From Mesodorylaimus sp. YZB2_4 (Eukaryota > Nematoda > Enoplea > Dorylaimida > Dorylaimidae), in NCBI GenBank assembly GCA_030248295.1, contig JASANH010001011.1, forward strand, positions 1 through 64,000: DNA of 64,000 nucleotides, given 5' to 3'. A program made the position numbers and the translations under genes. The notes beneath the pieces are model-generated. The model ran no database searches and was not told the origin of the DNA. It saw nothing but the letters and a program-made list of their open reading frames with translations. Every line of letters starts with the position of its first letter. The stretch's first letter is position 1. Positions 36,939 to 47,343 of the stretch are shown piece by piece.

Positions 36939-38174
36939 ATGAATCAGGAGAAATTAAAAGCGCTTCAATCTCAAGTACGAATTGGTGGAAAGGTAAGGAA
37001 GCTACTGTCAGGATGAAGTCCTCCTTGCGAAGAGGCCTAATTGATAAACGGTTTTGTTTAATTTAGGGGACTGCTCGAAGGAAGAAGAAGGTCGTGCACA
37101 AGACAGCGACGACGGACGATAAGAAATTGCAAAGCAATCTGAAGAAGTTATCCGTGACGAATATTCCGGGAATTGAAGAAGTAAGCAGATCTATGGTGGA
37201 TGTAAGACTTCACAACTGTGTCTTGTGATTGTGGGTATTTTCCACAGCATCATCAAGCAGTATTTTCCTTTTCTTTTCAGGTCAACATGATAAAAGAAGA
37301 TGGTTCGGTAATTCATTTTACGAACCCTAAAGTGCAGGCATCGGTGCCAGCGAACACATTCGCAATCGTTGGACATGCTGAGAACAAGCGTAAGAATTTG
37401 TATTTTTCTTTCCAGTTTTCAAAATTAGAGTTGTTTTTTACTCAACAGAGATTACCGAAATGTTGCCTGGAATACTAAATCAGCTCGGAGCGGAAAGTCT
37501 GACGCATTTGAAGCGTTTGGCTGGTAACGTGGGCAACTTGACAGGCGGTAGTGGTGGTGGCCTCGCTGCAACAGGGGGACTCGGCGCTCCTCCAACAGTT
37601 GAAGAAGAAGATGAAGATGTGCCCGGTAAATTGTGTGATTTTGCTGGGTCTTACTGGGCCCGATTTCACAATCACGCAGGGCATGTCCTAAATATTAGGA
37701 CACTCTAATCCCTATGTTATATCACTCTGATTTTATCGTCCTAACTTCAGGATATGTCCTAGCTGATTGTGAAAACGTCCCGCAGGTGCCCAGTCTCATG
37801 AGCTGCAGTACCCCTGGAAGGTTCTTGTTGTCGGATGGTTAGCTGAGAGCACTGCTTCTGCCCACGGTTAGTCAAGCAAGTGTCCTGTGGCCAGACTTCA
37901 GACATGTCAAAATATTATCTTGCCTTTTTTCTTAATTCGGAGACAATTCAATAATCCTATAGCTAATCAAGACGATCTTGAAGCAGGAGGGTGGGAGTTT
38001 ATTGGTTTACGCTTTACAGATTGTTAAGATGGCCAAAATTATTCCAAACTTTTTAAGCCGTATTGAAATCGATTTCAAATTCTATATTGTTTTTCCTTTG
38101 TTTCAGAACTGGTCGGTGATTTCGATGAGCCATCGAAGGACGAGGGAAAGAAACCCGATGCTCCGCCTCAGTGA
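36939..38174 (+). CDS. BTF3: BTF3 / beta-NAC (nascent polypeptide-associated complex beta subunit)
   Basis: Five exons: 36939-36992, 37067-37180, 37281-37389, 37449-37625 and 38107-38174, totalling 173 residues. Beta-NAC pairs with alpha-NAC on the ribosome exit site and shields nascent chains from mis-targeting to the ER. The ribosome-binding motif [15 protein letters not shown] spans exons 1-2. The NAC barrel follows (about residues 45-105): [38 protein letters not shown], then [20 protein letters not shown]. The acidic end has DEDVP and [10 protein letters not shown]. Length is normal (about 160-200). The [13 protein letters not shown] and ELVGDFD stretches look closer to nematode ICD-1 than to vertebrate BTF3, my best lineage clue. 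Intron 4 (481 bp) holds a MITE, the others are 59-100 bp. Confidence 0.95.
37656..37781. mobile_element. MITE-like palindromic element in BTF3 intron 4
   Basis: About 126 bp with imperfect terminal inverted repeats of about 45 bp: the left end reads GGGCCCGATTTCACAATC and the right end, reversed, GGGACGTTTTCACAATC. Both arms continue with ATGTCCTAA.TTAGGAC-type sequence. Same family as 52541-52665. It has no coding capacity. Confidence 0.75.
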
Positions 38175-38864
38175 TCGTCTTTTATGGACGCAAGGCAGAA
38201 TGGGGAACAGATCGAACGCGTGATGTCATTAACTTTTTTCTATGACTCGATTATCCATGTGAACCCGAAATTTACTTATGCATTATGTAGAATTAATGTT
38301 ATCTAATTCCTTCAAAATTTTGGTAGCCGTGAATTTCAACGGCGTTTCTGTTTCATGACGTTGCCGTTCGATCCTTGTTTTCCTGTTTCCTTTAACTTTT
38401 TGCTTTGAGAGGAAAACGGTTATTTCTTTTTTTAAAGGAAGTCTTGTTGGACAGTGTTGAAAGCTGATTTAAGAGCGTTTTTCTTTCGCAGAACGACTCT
38501 GGTGATATTGTTTGGCGGTGTTCTTAGACAGGCAAAAAGCAGCCACTCAGTCACGCTGGACAGATTTTCTCACAAAGTCCTTCCATTCTGGTGGCTCTAA
38601 TCGGCTTGGGTCGAAAAAGCTCCTGAGCCACAGCAACTACCCCAAATCGCCCCACTTCGGGACTGCGGGTACATTCAGGTCCGCCATTCAGCGACAGCGA
38701 CCTGTTTTGGCCGTCCAATGAGCAGCGGTCAGCTTGCGACAACTACAGTACATTCACCTAGCAAAAGTACAGAAGACATGGTCACAAGTGAGTCAGTCAT
38801 TCGAGCCGAGTACAGTCAGTTGTCGTTGAACCAGTTGAAGACTGCTGGCAGTTGGTGTGGCCAT

Positions 38865-39062
38865 GTCGCATGCATCTGTAACCCTCGTGCCTGGTGCCAT
38901 GGCGAGCGGGAGAAAGTAGTCGATACTCTCCCCTGGGTGGGAGACGTTGACCCCTCCAGTTGATGTTTCAGCCGTAGGTATAGTCGCAAGACTTGCCTGC
39001 TCCAGTCGGAGTTCTTGACATCGGCCCCTCTACGTCTGCCAGGCTTGGTTACGCGTGGCACA
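38865..39062 (+). repeat. Dispersed repeat R2, most complete plus-strand copy
   Basis: Runs from CATCTGTAACCC through GATACTCTCCCCTGGGTGGG, CCAGTTGATGTTTCAGCC and CTCCAGTCGGAGTT to CTACGTCTGCCAGG. Matches 50588-50795 in reverse orientation over nearly its full length. Confidence 0.7.
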
Positions 39063-39777
39063 CGAACACGAGCGAAAAGTCTAACGCGTCAGTGAGTACC
39101 TGATAAAGCTTGGACAACTTTATGTGTTACTTCTATGCTTCAGCTCGACATCGACAAGATCTTCTACCAAAACCGGCAGCGACAATTCGTGGTCGATCTG
39201 CTGAAGAAAGAGGGCGACTTCTTGCTGCGTTCTTGCTGAGCGAGATTTGCTATGCCTGCGGCTGAAACATGAAACAGACGGGCTGGCGTTCCCAGCCAGG
39301 GGGGATCGATGACTGTACCCCACTCGCCATGGTCCACTGGCGCCAGGCTTGCATATTTTTGTTCCGTCATTGGGATGTCAGAGACGATGCTGAACAATAT
39401 CAGCATCGACCGATCCCATCCTCGGCGTGAATCTCGATCTGGCCAATTCGCTTCAAGAAATAAGATATTTTAAAATGGGGTGACGTCTTTGGCACAACAC
39501 TCTCAAAACCTGCCCTGTTTCCTCGCTGTCATTGTCTAGACCACGCCAAAAACTTTGGTGAACTAGCCTTCACCTAAAGCGGGACTCAATACCAATTTGG
39601 GGGAAAAACATAGATTTTTCAAGTACGTGTACTGTACTCGTAGTATAGTAGACATTATTGTTTTCAAGCAGAAACATTGCGAAAAATTTTAGCAAATATT
39701 TGCTATTTGCCATTATTCAGTGAGTATGTATGTGCTAGGGGGTGGTGGGGTCCGCTAAAGTGGGCGTCCAGTTTTAA

Positions 39778-39794
39778 GGGGGGGGGGGGGGGGG
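39778..39794. repeat. Mono-G tract (17)
   Basis: An uninterrupted run of 17 G immediately upstream of the kinase pseudogene. Confidence 0.9.
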
Positions 39795-39829
39795 AGGGAG
39801 GCAAATGATGGATAGGGGCTGGGGGAGAG

Positions 39830-40655
39830 TAAAAAAACTGGGTTTTTTGGTGAACATCCTTCACGAATGGCCCTTGTGCAACTCGCTGACCCACTACCAC
39901 CACTTGCAGGAACCCGTGACTGAAGCGACCAAGTGTAAGTTGATGAATCCAGTCATAGTCGAGTCGAGTCGAATTCGAAGCGCGTGAAGCTAAAGAAGCA
40001 GTTGGCGCAGTGAGTTTCCATTTGGACAAGAGCAGCCCCAAATAAGCTAATGCGCTCATCATTTCAGGGCAACTTTAGCCGAGCGTGGCGTGCGAAACTG
40101 CTGCCGGCCGGTTGGAACGGGAAAGAAGGAAAGGGATGCTGACGGGAGACAGCTCGGAGAAAGATTACAAGGAATGCCTGGCAGAGCCGGAGATCATGAG
40201 CTTGCCCGCCTACAGTACTTCAAGTTCAGGTGGGATGTATGCGGTTGGTGCGGTGGTGCAGCGGTTCGGCATTCGTCTCTCCGTATTGCTTGGGAACGAG
40301 AGGCTAGACTCGTCGGTTCGATCCCCGGTGATGGTGGCCGGCTTGCGAACCATGAACCCTCGCCGACCTCGCCCACCAGGCCGTGGGTCCCTCCCCGTCG
40401 AGGTGCTCCGAGTTGAGAGACGGAAGCCGAACGAGTAGACAGTCCCAGCTGTGAAACAACGACAGAGTTAACAGGCCACCCGCCATCGTCCGAGGAAGTC
40501 AGTGTCCAGTCTTTGCTTATAACATTTGACTGCTGGCCAGCTAAGGGCAAAAATGGGCTATGGCCAACAAAAATTAAAAAATAAGAGAACCATGTGCTTG
40601 GCCAGAGAAGCGGCGACGGGCATCGGACATATCCACAGCAAGGGTGAGGCCATCG
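39830..40655 (+). pseudogene. Decayed SH2-tyrosine kinase interrupted by a SINE
   Basis: Three pieces stand in gene order. First an SH2-like C-terminal part ending EPVTEATKCKL (about 39845-39950), followed by a GTAAG donor. Second an N-lobe piece with MLTGDSSEKDYKECLAE and EIMSL (40100-40215), lacking the ATP-binding Lys context. Third a fragment EAATGIGHIHSK followed by GTGAGG (40600-40645), which corresponds to the end of exon 5 of the intact kinases. Between the second and third a tRNA-derived SINE (40235-40590) replaces the middle. The HRD and DFG regions are missing. It belongs to the same subfamily as the fragment at 25.4-25.8 kb. Confidence 0.65.
40235..40590 (+). mobile_element. tRNA-derived SINE (head present, middle deleted)
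   Basis: The 5' end has a Pol III A-box-like TGGTGCAGCGG and, about 60 bp on, a perfect B box within GGTTCGATCCC, so the head derives from a tRNA. The body follows with AGCCGAACGAGTAGACAGTC and CCACCCGCCATCGTC, then jumps to GGCCAGCTAAGGGCAAAAA and an A-rich tail. Confidence 0.75.
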
Positions 40656-40805
40656 GGACCTGGTGTCCAGTCTAGGATTCTTATGCAGAGGTGCCCCCTA
40701 CAGGACACAGAGAGGAAAGCTGCGGTGTGTTTGGTCTTCCACACAGCCTCGCTCAGAAAGTTTGGCTGCCAGTCAACTAAAGGCAGAACCGGGTTCCGCC
40801 CGGGC
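40655..40805 (+). repeat. SINE 3' portion
   Basis: Carries GTGTCCAGTC, the GAGAGGAAAGCTGC-like segment, GCTCAGAAAGTTTGGCTGCC and GGCAGAACCGGG, i.e. the part missing from the preceding SINE copy. Confidence 0.6.
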
Positions 40806-41487
40806 GCTCAACCAGCGGTCGTTATTGGCCGTTATTTTGATGTGGCCTTTGTTTACGCAGGCAACGACCACTTCAGCACCAAACATATTACAGGTGCCTA
40901 GTTCTGCGCGGACTGCAGCTAGGTTGTGCTGGAGCAAATCGTAACCTGAACGCAGATATCGGTCAGGGTTAAAACTTCCCTGAGGACCATGTCTTGTAAG
41001 GACTGACACACAGATAAGCTTTTCTAGACGAACTTGCCATGTCTTGTCCAGGTTGATGAAGCGGAGATGGGGCGTGGCATCACTGATCCGATGTGATTAG
41101 CAGAGCGTTTTGTACCGTAGTTCATATTATTACGCACCAGAAGCTATGACCGTTTATTCTTGACAATAAGTCCACTCTAAACCATTCTTCGCATCGGCAT
41201 TGGCACGGCCCTCCCTCAATCATAAAGCACTCCTTTGAGGCCTGAAGCCAATAGAAAAGAACGTAACTTGGGTTTAAACCATGATAGACCGAGGAGTGAA
41301 AACAACAAACTCTCAAGATGGACATGGAGAGGAAGATTAATGCTATATTAGACCAGTGAGACATTCGGGCGGCTAATCCTAATGTGGTCCTAATGTGTAA
41401 GTTCCCCAATTATTGGCTCCTCTTGATAGTGAGCCACTTGATTAGACTTTTTGACTACTTTGATGTGTGGCTTCAAAAGGATCCAAC

Positions 41488-43987
41488 ATACATAATTAGG
41501 GCGCTTTACATTGCCACTCACTCCGACCTACTTTACACTTTCCATAAAGCAGGGCCAGGGAGACTCGCCGCCGTCGAGTCACTTGTCGCGTCTTGCGTGA
41601 TGGTGAGCAGTCGGCCCAAGAAGAAGGTGCGGTCACAGCGAGCTGGTCGGTCGAAGCGAGCGAAATCGATGGGGTCCACGAAGGAAGTAAGTCGGCCTAA
41701 ATGTATTTGTATTATCTGCAACCCAAAAAAGCCTTGTGTTTCAGGCGACGAAAAGCGAGCGAGATCCAAAGGCCGAGAAGCTGCCCTACTTCCACTACCG
41801 GCTGCACCGGGTCGACGCGGGACCACTGCTGAGGCGCAACGGCGACTTCATCTTGCGGCGAATGTGCCAGGACGGCAAAGAACGGTACGCGGTGTCGGTG
41901 CGGTGGAGCGACAACATCAGGCACTTCCCCGTGCAGCGAGACGGCAGCGTAAGGGCTCATTTTTTAATTCTCATAGTGCTCTCACGACTCGACTCGTTGC
42001 AGCGCTACTGTTTCGAGGCGCGACGATTCACGCAAATGCGCGGCCTGATCGAGTACCACATCAACACGGGAACGCCTCTGACGCACGCATCCGGAGCGCG
42101 AATCGAACGGCCGATCGAACGTCAGGAGTGGGAACTGCTATCGAAGCAGATCGAACGAAGGAAACAGCTCGGAAAGGTAAGCGAGCCTCCCGCTCCCGAC
42201 CCGAAACAGGACAGTTTCTTGCAGGGCAACTTCGGAACAGTCTACGAAGCGATGCTGACGAAGGCGGACGGATCGAAGGAGGCGGTGGCCGTGAAGACGT
42301 TGGATCGGGTGGTGAACGAGGGCGAGGGCAAGTTGGAAGACGCTCGAATCGAGATGCTGGAAGAAGCCCGAATCATGCGGGACGTGAGTGGACACCCGAA
42401 TGTGGTGGCGGCGCTCGGCGTGACCATCGACGAAGAACATCCGATGACCGTCATGGAAATCGTGCGCGGTAAGTGCTTGCCTGATGGAAGAGGCAGGGGG
42501 CGGACCGAGGGATGTACCCTTGCGCTTTCAGGGAACAGTCTGGAGAAGCTGCTGCGGCGCGACCCCCCGATCCCGATGGGCACCAAGATGCGGTTGGCCA
42601 GCGAAGCTGCGGCGGGCATCGGACACATCCACAGCAAGGGTGAGGCCGTCGCTCGTCGCTCTACTCGGTCCATCTACATCTCTGCCCTTTCAGGCTACCT
42701 GCACCGCGACGTGGCCGCTCGAAACTGCTTGCTCGAACTGAAGGGGACGACGCTGGGGCGTCTGAAGATCACAGACTTCGGGATGGCCAGGTTCGTCGGC
42801 GAAAAGAAGGAGTACCGTCTGAAGAAGGCGACTCAAATGCCAGTGGTGTGGTCGGCACCGGAATCGTTGGACAGTCGAGTGTGGACGGTCGATTCGGACA
42901 CGTGGAGCCTGGGAGTGCTCGTCTGGGAGGTAAGAGTTTCGGACTCAAAATGCATCGAAGCCAGGGCTGACTGAAGTTCGCTTTTTTAGATCCTGGAGAA
43001 CGGCGCAGCCCCGTACAACGAAGAGACGGAAGCGGGAGCCGAGTTCATCCTCAAGCGACTGAGGGAAGGCAAAAGACTCGAGATCCCATCCAACGTGGCG
43101 CCTCCAGTTGTCGACATCGTGAAGAAGTGCTGGGACCTGGACCCGAAGAAACGGCCGTCGACTGCGGAACTCGTCGAAGTGTTCAACCGGGCAGCGTCGT
43201 GAGAGCGGACGAGAACGAGCGCCGATCTGTGATGAGCGATCTGTGGCATGTGGGGTCTGGCGTGGATGCTGCCTGAATGTGTGTCGAATGATGACTGACG
43301 TAAAAAATGTGCTGCAGTGAATGCCTGTGACCATTCGTCATAAGCGAGAGTAACAAGTGCAATGGCGACAGGGAACGTGTGCACTAATCGCAAGAAGTAG
43401 TTTCGCTCATTCTGTCAGAAACGCAGCTTGATATGATTGGCAAGTATAGGAACTTTTCTTGATGCATGGTCCTGCACTTAGGATCATCAGGGTCAAGAGC
43501 GTCGAAGAACACAACAGGTGCTCAAAGAATCGACTTTAAATAAGCGAGCTAACTACTGTAATCGCGAGTTGCTGCTGTAGAGAAAGAAAACTAAAGATGA
43601 TTCCATACGATTTTTTTATCGAGCATGGACGGGATTCAGCGCACTGTGTTCCCACGAGGGACTTGGAAACGCGGAAAGTTCTGAGACAGCTTGAAGCTAT
43701 TTCTATTCATGAGAAATACGTGTATGCTTTATACCAGTATGTCTTGACTCGGTCATCATGCCCTCATGCCTTGACTGGCGTAGTCCCTGCGATTTATTTG
43801 ACACGCTAATCGTAGTTATGTACCAATGTCGTTATTACATTATGTACATACTGCTCAAAGGCAAAGCATCGGGCACATAACTTACGCGCACAAAAGTATA
43901 AAGCATAAAACAAGAAAATCCGCTAGAACATTGCGGATAACCAAAAGTTCAAAGAGTGCTGCACGAATTCTCCACGCTTCGAACAAG
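41488..43987 (+). repeat. Left arm of the 2.5-kb palindrome
   Basis: The 2500 bp are the reverse complement of 47344-49838 with only scattered substitutions and a net 5-bp length difference. The arm contains kinase A with its introns plus about 785 bp of 3' flank. Confidence 0.92.
41600..43202 (+). CDS. SH2-domain non-receptor tyrosine kinase, Fer/Fps-like (kinase A)
   Basis: Seven exons: 41600-41686, 41745-41948, 42003-42176, 42225-42468, 42532-42639, 42694-42929 and 42990-43202, 421 residues; introns 48-63 bp. Order: a basic N-terminus (PKKKVR at 6-11, resembling a nuclear-localisation signal), an SH2 domain (about 42-135, phosphotyrosine-binding Arg in FILRR at 67), then a kinase domain (about 148-418). 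All catalytic elements are present: LGKGNFGTV loop, Lys179 in VAVK, helix-C Glu, HRDVAARN (Asp278), DFG (Asp300) and APE. It lacks the F-BAR part of vertebrate Fer, as in the many short SH2-kinases of nematodes, several of which are male germline-expressed. Substrates unknown. The sequence has no frame break, so it is probably functional. Its twin lies inverted at 48124-49726. Confidence 0.93.
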
Positions 43988-44899
43988 TAAAGAAGTCTTT
44001 TTCCCCTTGCCGATACCCTTCCGCGGCCTCCGACTGCATAGCTCCAGATAAGCATACTAGTGACAGCTCTAGTGCAGCAAGGAGGAACAGGGGCCGCGGC
44101 AAAACACAGACAACTTCCTCTCCAAAAAACGGCGCTGGAGTCGATGTTGCTAAATTATTGAAGGGTTCCAGAGTATTGCCATCAGTAATTCGGGACAAGT
44201 GATCGTGGAACATGGCCTGATCGAGAACGGCGTATTCTGGCTTGATATCCACAAGTAGGCCAATGCGTGGACACCGCAGTCGTTTGAGCCTCGCTGGTTC
44301 GTCATCAAGTAACAACGAACTTTTCTCTTCCCATCCGTTTCCTCAGCTAAAAATACATTTCCAATAACTAAGGACGAAGTTCGTCATCAGTTGAATCGAA
44401 GTTTTGGGCCAGTTGCTGGCCCAAACGAATCGTAGATACAAACCACGCTCGCACCAAACTTTGCTCCAGATTTTGGGTTGACTAAAGGAATGTGGCGGCC
44501 AAGGAATACTGGGTGGCTTTTTTTCGCATCAGAATATATGACCCGTCTCACTGTGCTTAGCTCTTGCAATACTATTTCGAGAAACCCACTGGTATATGAA
44601 TGCAACGTATGACCACTTGGTTTTGGAATCCGATCGCCAGCGATCACGGGCACATCAGTTTATAATATGTTTCAAGTACCCCACGCAATCATAGTCCGGC
44701 TGACGGCCTAGCGGGAGACATCAGCTGCTGCTTCTCACGTTGTGTAAGCAGTACCGTAGGAGCGCAACTGCTCGCGGCAAAATCTTCACCCTTTTCCCCC
44801 ATAACTCCGTTTGGTGATGTGGTTACATGAAGATGACGATCAGACTGCTAAATCTGGTGAGTGAGCGAGTGGCGCAGCTGGAAACGGGTAGTTGTGATA

Positions 44900-45180
44900 A
44901 GTAGATGCGAGGATGAAAAAAAATGATTATCCTTGCGGGTACAAAAACTTTGAAAGGCAAGGGGAACCGAACTTGCGCCATTTATCAACATTACACTTTG
45001 CTGGGTTTGAAATCGTTCGCATTGATCCGTTCGGTCATCGTAAGCTCCGACAGTTAGAACCGCTCATATACTTTTCTGTCTTATTGTAAAAACGCGACAG
45101 GCGTACTGGCTGTGCTGTGACCATTAGAATCCTGCAGCGAGAAGTAGAAGCAGAGTGATCTTGTAGCCTGGGGTGCCCGA
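44900..45180 (-). repeat. Inner inverted repeat, left arm (diverged)
   Basis: Read on the minus strand it aligns with 46190-46480 (plus): shared blocks include CTAATGGTCACA, TTACAAT.AGACAGAAAAG, CAACGATTTC-like and GGCGC.AGTTCG.TTCCC. I judge identity as roughly three quarters. Confidence 0.65.
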
Positions 45181-45787
45181 TGTCCTGGTCGTGCAAGAGC
45201 TTGTTAGCCGCTCGCTGTATAAACGCCGAAATGTCCTTACCTGCCTCACCAGATAAAAACATTCTAGGCTATCGTGCGCGTGTATCTTCGAATTTTCCAC
45301 GCGGACTTCAGGCACAATCATATCTTTATGTATTCTAACAGCTAGAATCCACATATAGCTTACTAATTTGGCATCTAGGCTTCGTGCACTGTACCGTACA
45401 TATCATTTATGAACAAAAGATACAAAAGCCTCGAATAAAATCGATCAAATTATCACAATTAAAAAATCCTACCCGGATCCTACTTATTGGATCCCGAAAT
45501 ACAGGCTTGGATCGATGCAAAGATGTCGAGGTAAAAGAGCTTTACCGACATAGGATTTGGTGCGGCGAATCTTTTTACATCGAGGCTCTTTCTAAAAGCT
45601 CACACCAATGCATCATTGGATTATGGCTAGCTTCTGGCGCCGTTTGGCCAAAGTATCCTTGGAAATGGAATCTGAAAACTCAAGCTCGTGTACCATTCCA
45701 GCAGCTTGTAGCACCAGATAGACTTGAACCAGCCGGTCGCAGCACAGTCAAAGAGTGAACAAAGAGCACCCCCTGCTTTTACCAGGA

Positions 45788-46010
45788 AATAAGACTAGGA
45801 CCAAGGCTTAAGCAGTGCTTTGACCATTCGACCATCATTTTAAGGAACAAATTAAGACCTTAATTGGCGTGGACAGACAGCACTGATGTTTTTAGACAAT
45901 GTCTTTCGAGTATCGCTTTGTAATATGTTCTTTGTCGAATCTATGTATGCTATGTTTCCTACCTGTCCCACGATCTTTGTGCGCTGAAGCGTTTACATGA
46001 GGAGTAAACA
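45788..46010 (+). repeat. Dispersed repeat R5, copy 2
   Basis: Matches 28376-28583 in order (AGGACCAAGGCTTAAGCAGTG through GTGCGCTGAAGCGTTTACATG). Confidence 0.55.
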
Positions 46011-46189
46011 GTACAGTACAGTGCAACTTTCTCTTCCACATTGACTTCAGCTACAAGAGTTTCAGCACGACCAACTTGGGAAGGGGGGGAGGCAGCTGCG
46101 GGATGAACGTTGGAACTTGTTTTTGTGCCGAGACGGGGACTTCAGTCGCCTAGCGATCAAAGGCTTCTGCCACTTTGTTTGGCAAAACT

Positions 46190-46480
46190 GGAAACTGGTC
46201 GTCATGACTGTCCAGGCTGATCGCTCAGCTTCTTACTGCCCGCGGCAGGGTGCTAATGGTCACAACACTGACAGTACGTATGTCGCGTCCTTACAATTAG
46301 ACAGAAAAGCATTTGAGCGGCTTTAGCTATCGGGACTTACGGTGACCGAACCACGGATCAAGGCCAACGATTTCGAATCCAGCAAAATGAAATGTCGATA
46401 AACGGCGCGAGTTCGATTCCCGTTGCCTTTAAATCCTATGTACCCGCATGGATAATCATTATTTTTTATGTTTTACCGAA
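46190..46480 (+). repeat. Inner inverted repeat, right arm (diverged)
   Basis: Partner of 44900-45180. The sum of paired coordinates (about 91383) differs from that of the outer arms (91326-91331), so indels have accumulated between the inner and outer parts. Confidence 0.65.
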
Positions 46481-46674
46481 CAACCAAATCGAACTGCGGA
46501 AAGCTGTTCAAGAAAGTTATAAACGAATTGAATACGTTGATAGAGCCGGCTAAGAAATGAGGCAGAAGCGCAAAAGCTGCGCTTTTGGGAGGGATTCAAA
46601 CGGGAGTGGTCGAACCAGGACTGGCTTTGGCTTTGGTGAAGTGTTTTTTGCTTCTTTCCAAACTACATTTAGAG

Positions 46675-47105
46675 CTGGGGTGGCCACGGTGGTGCAGCGG
46701 TTCGGCATTCGTCTACCCATATTGCTCGGGAGCAAGTGGCTGGGGGTATCCCGGTTTAATTACCAGTGAGGGAGGTACAGTAGGTTTTGTGAACCATATA
46801 TCCTCGCTGACATCGCTCACCAGGCCGTGGGTGACTCACCCTCGAGGTGCTCCGAGTTGAGAGACGGGAGCCGAACGAGTAGACAGTCCCAGCTGTCAAA
46901 CACCGACAGCGTTCACAGGCCACCCGCCATCGTCAAAGGATGGTGTCTGGTCCGGGATGGCCTCATGTGGAGGTGCTGCTCCGTAGTGGAGACTCACAGA
47001 GGGAAGCTGCTGTGTGTGCTGGTCACCTCACAGCCTTTCTTAGAAGGTTTAAATGCTAGACAGCTATACGCAAACCAGGCTTCAGCCAGAAACTTTAAAA
47101 AAAGA
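46675..47105 (+). mobile_element. Full-length tRNA-derived SINE
   Basis: About 430 bp: tRNA-like head with GGTGGTGCAGCGGTTCGGC, a degenerate B box (GGTTTAATTACC), the body with GAGACGGGAGCCGAACGAGT, ACAGGCCACCCGCCATCGTC, GGCCTCATGTGGAGGTGCTG, GAGGGAAGCTGCTGTGTG and CTTAGAAGGTTT, then GACAGCTATACGC and an A-rich end. It is the only copy here with every segment in order. Confidence 0.75.
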
Positions 47106-47343
47106 TTTACAGCTGAACATGCATGTTGTATTGGACCTCCACTCAGTGGCCCAGTACCTGTGAGCGCCGCATTTATCCCCGAGTCTAAAAACTCGACCTG
47201 GTATATTTCCTCGCGTATCAGCGTATCTAACAAAGCCCCATCTGGTCTGACCTGCCAAAGTGGCCCTTCAGACCTAATTTTGATACGGATTTCCATATCT
47301 AATCGATATCGAAATCATATCCATATCTTCATATCTAATATAT

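Larger units (their letters stand above)
38175..39829. other. Spacer between BTF3 and the kinase cluster
   Basis: Holds the BTF3 3' region, one R2 copy (38865-39062) and a G17 tract (39778-39794). No supported gene. Confidence 0.5.
43988..47343. other. Palindrome spacer with an older inner inverted repeat
   Basis: The 3.36 kb between the arms has no supported gene. It carries diverged inner arms (about 44900-45180 and 46190-46480), an R5 repeat (45788-46010) and a full-length SINE (46675-47105) near the right arm only. An open frame at 45384-45758 has no recognisable domain. Confidence 0.6.

Noticed and set aside
42242..42673. Long open frames antisense to kinase A, and their mirror images (48653-49084, 48886-49188)
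   Set aside because: They exist only because the GC-rich kinase exons lack antisense stops; they cross kinase introns and have no domain of their own.
44400..44426. Hairpin TTTGGGCCAG/CTGGCCCAAA
   Set aside because: A short perfect palindrome without U-tract, gene end or neighbouring copy; no role could be argued.
45384..45758. Open frame of 124 codons in the palindrome spacer
   Set aside because: No domain, no mirrored counterpart on the other side, and it borders a dispersed repeat.
46325..46435. Possible tRNA gene (GAGTTCGATTCCCG resembles a T arm)
   Set aside because: No A box at the right distance, the acceptor ends do not pair, and the diverged inner-repeat partner near 44960 breaks the B box.
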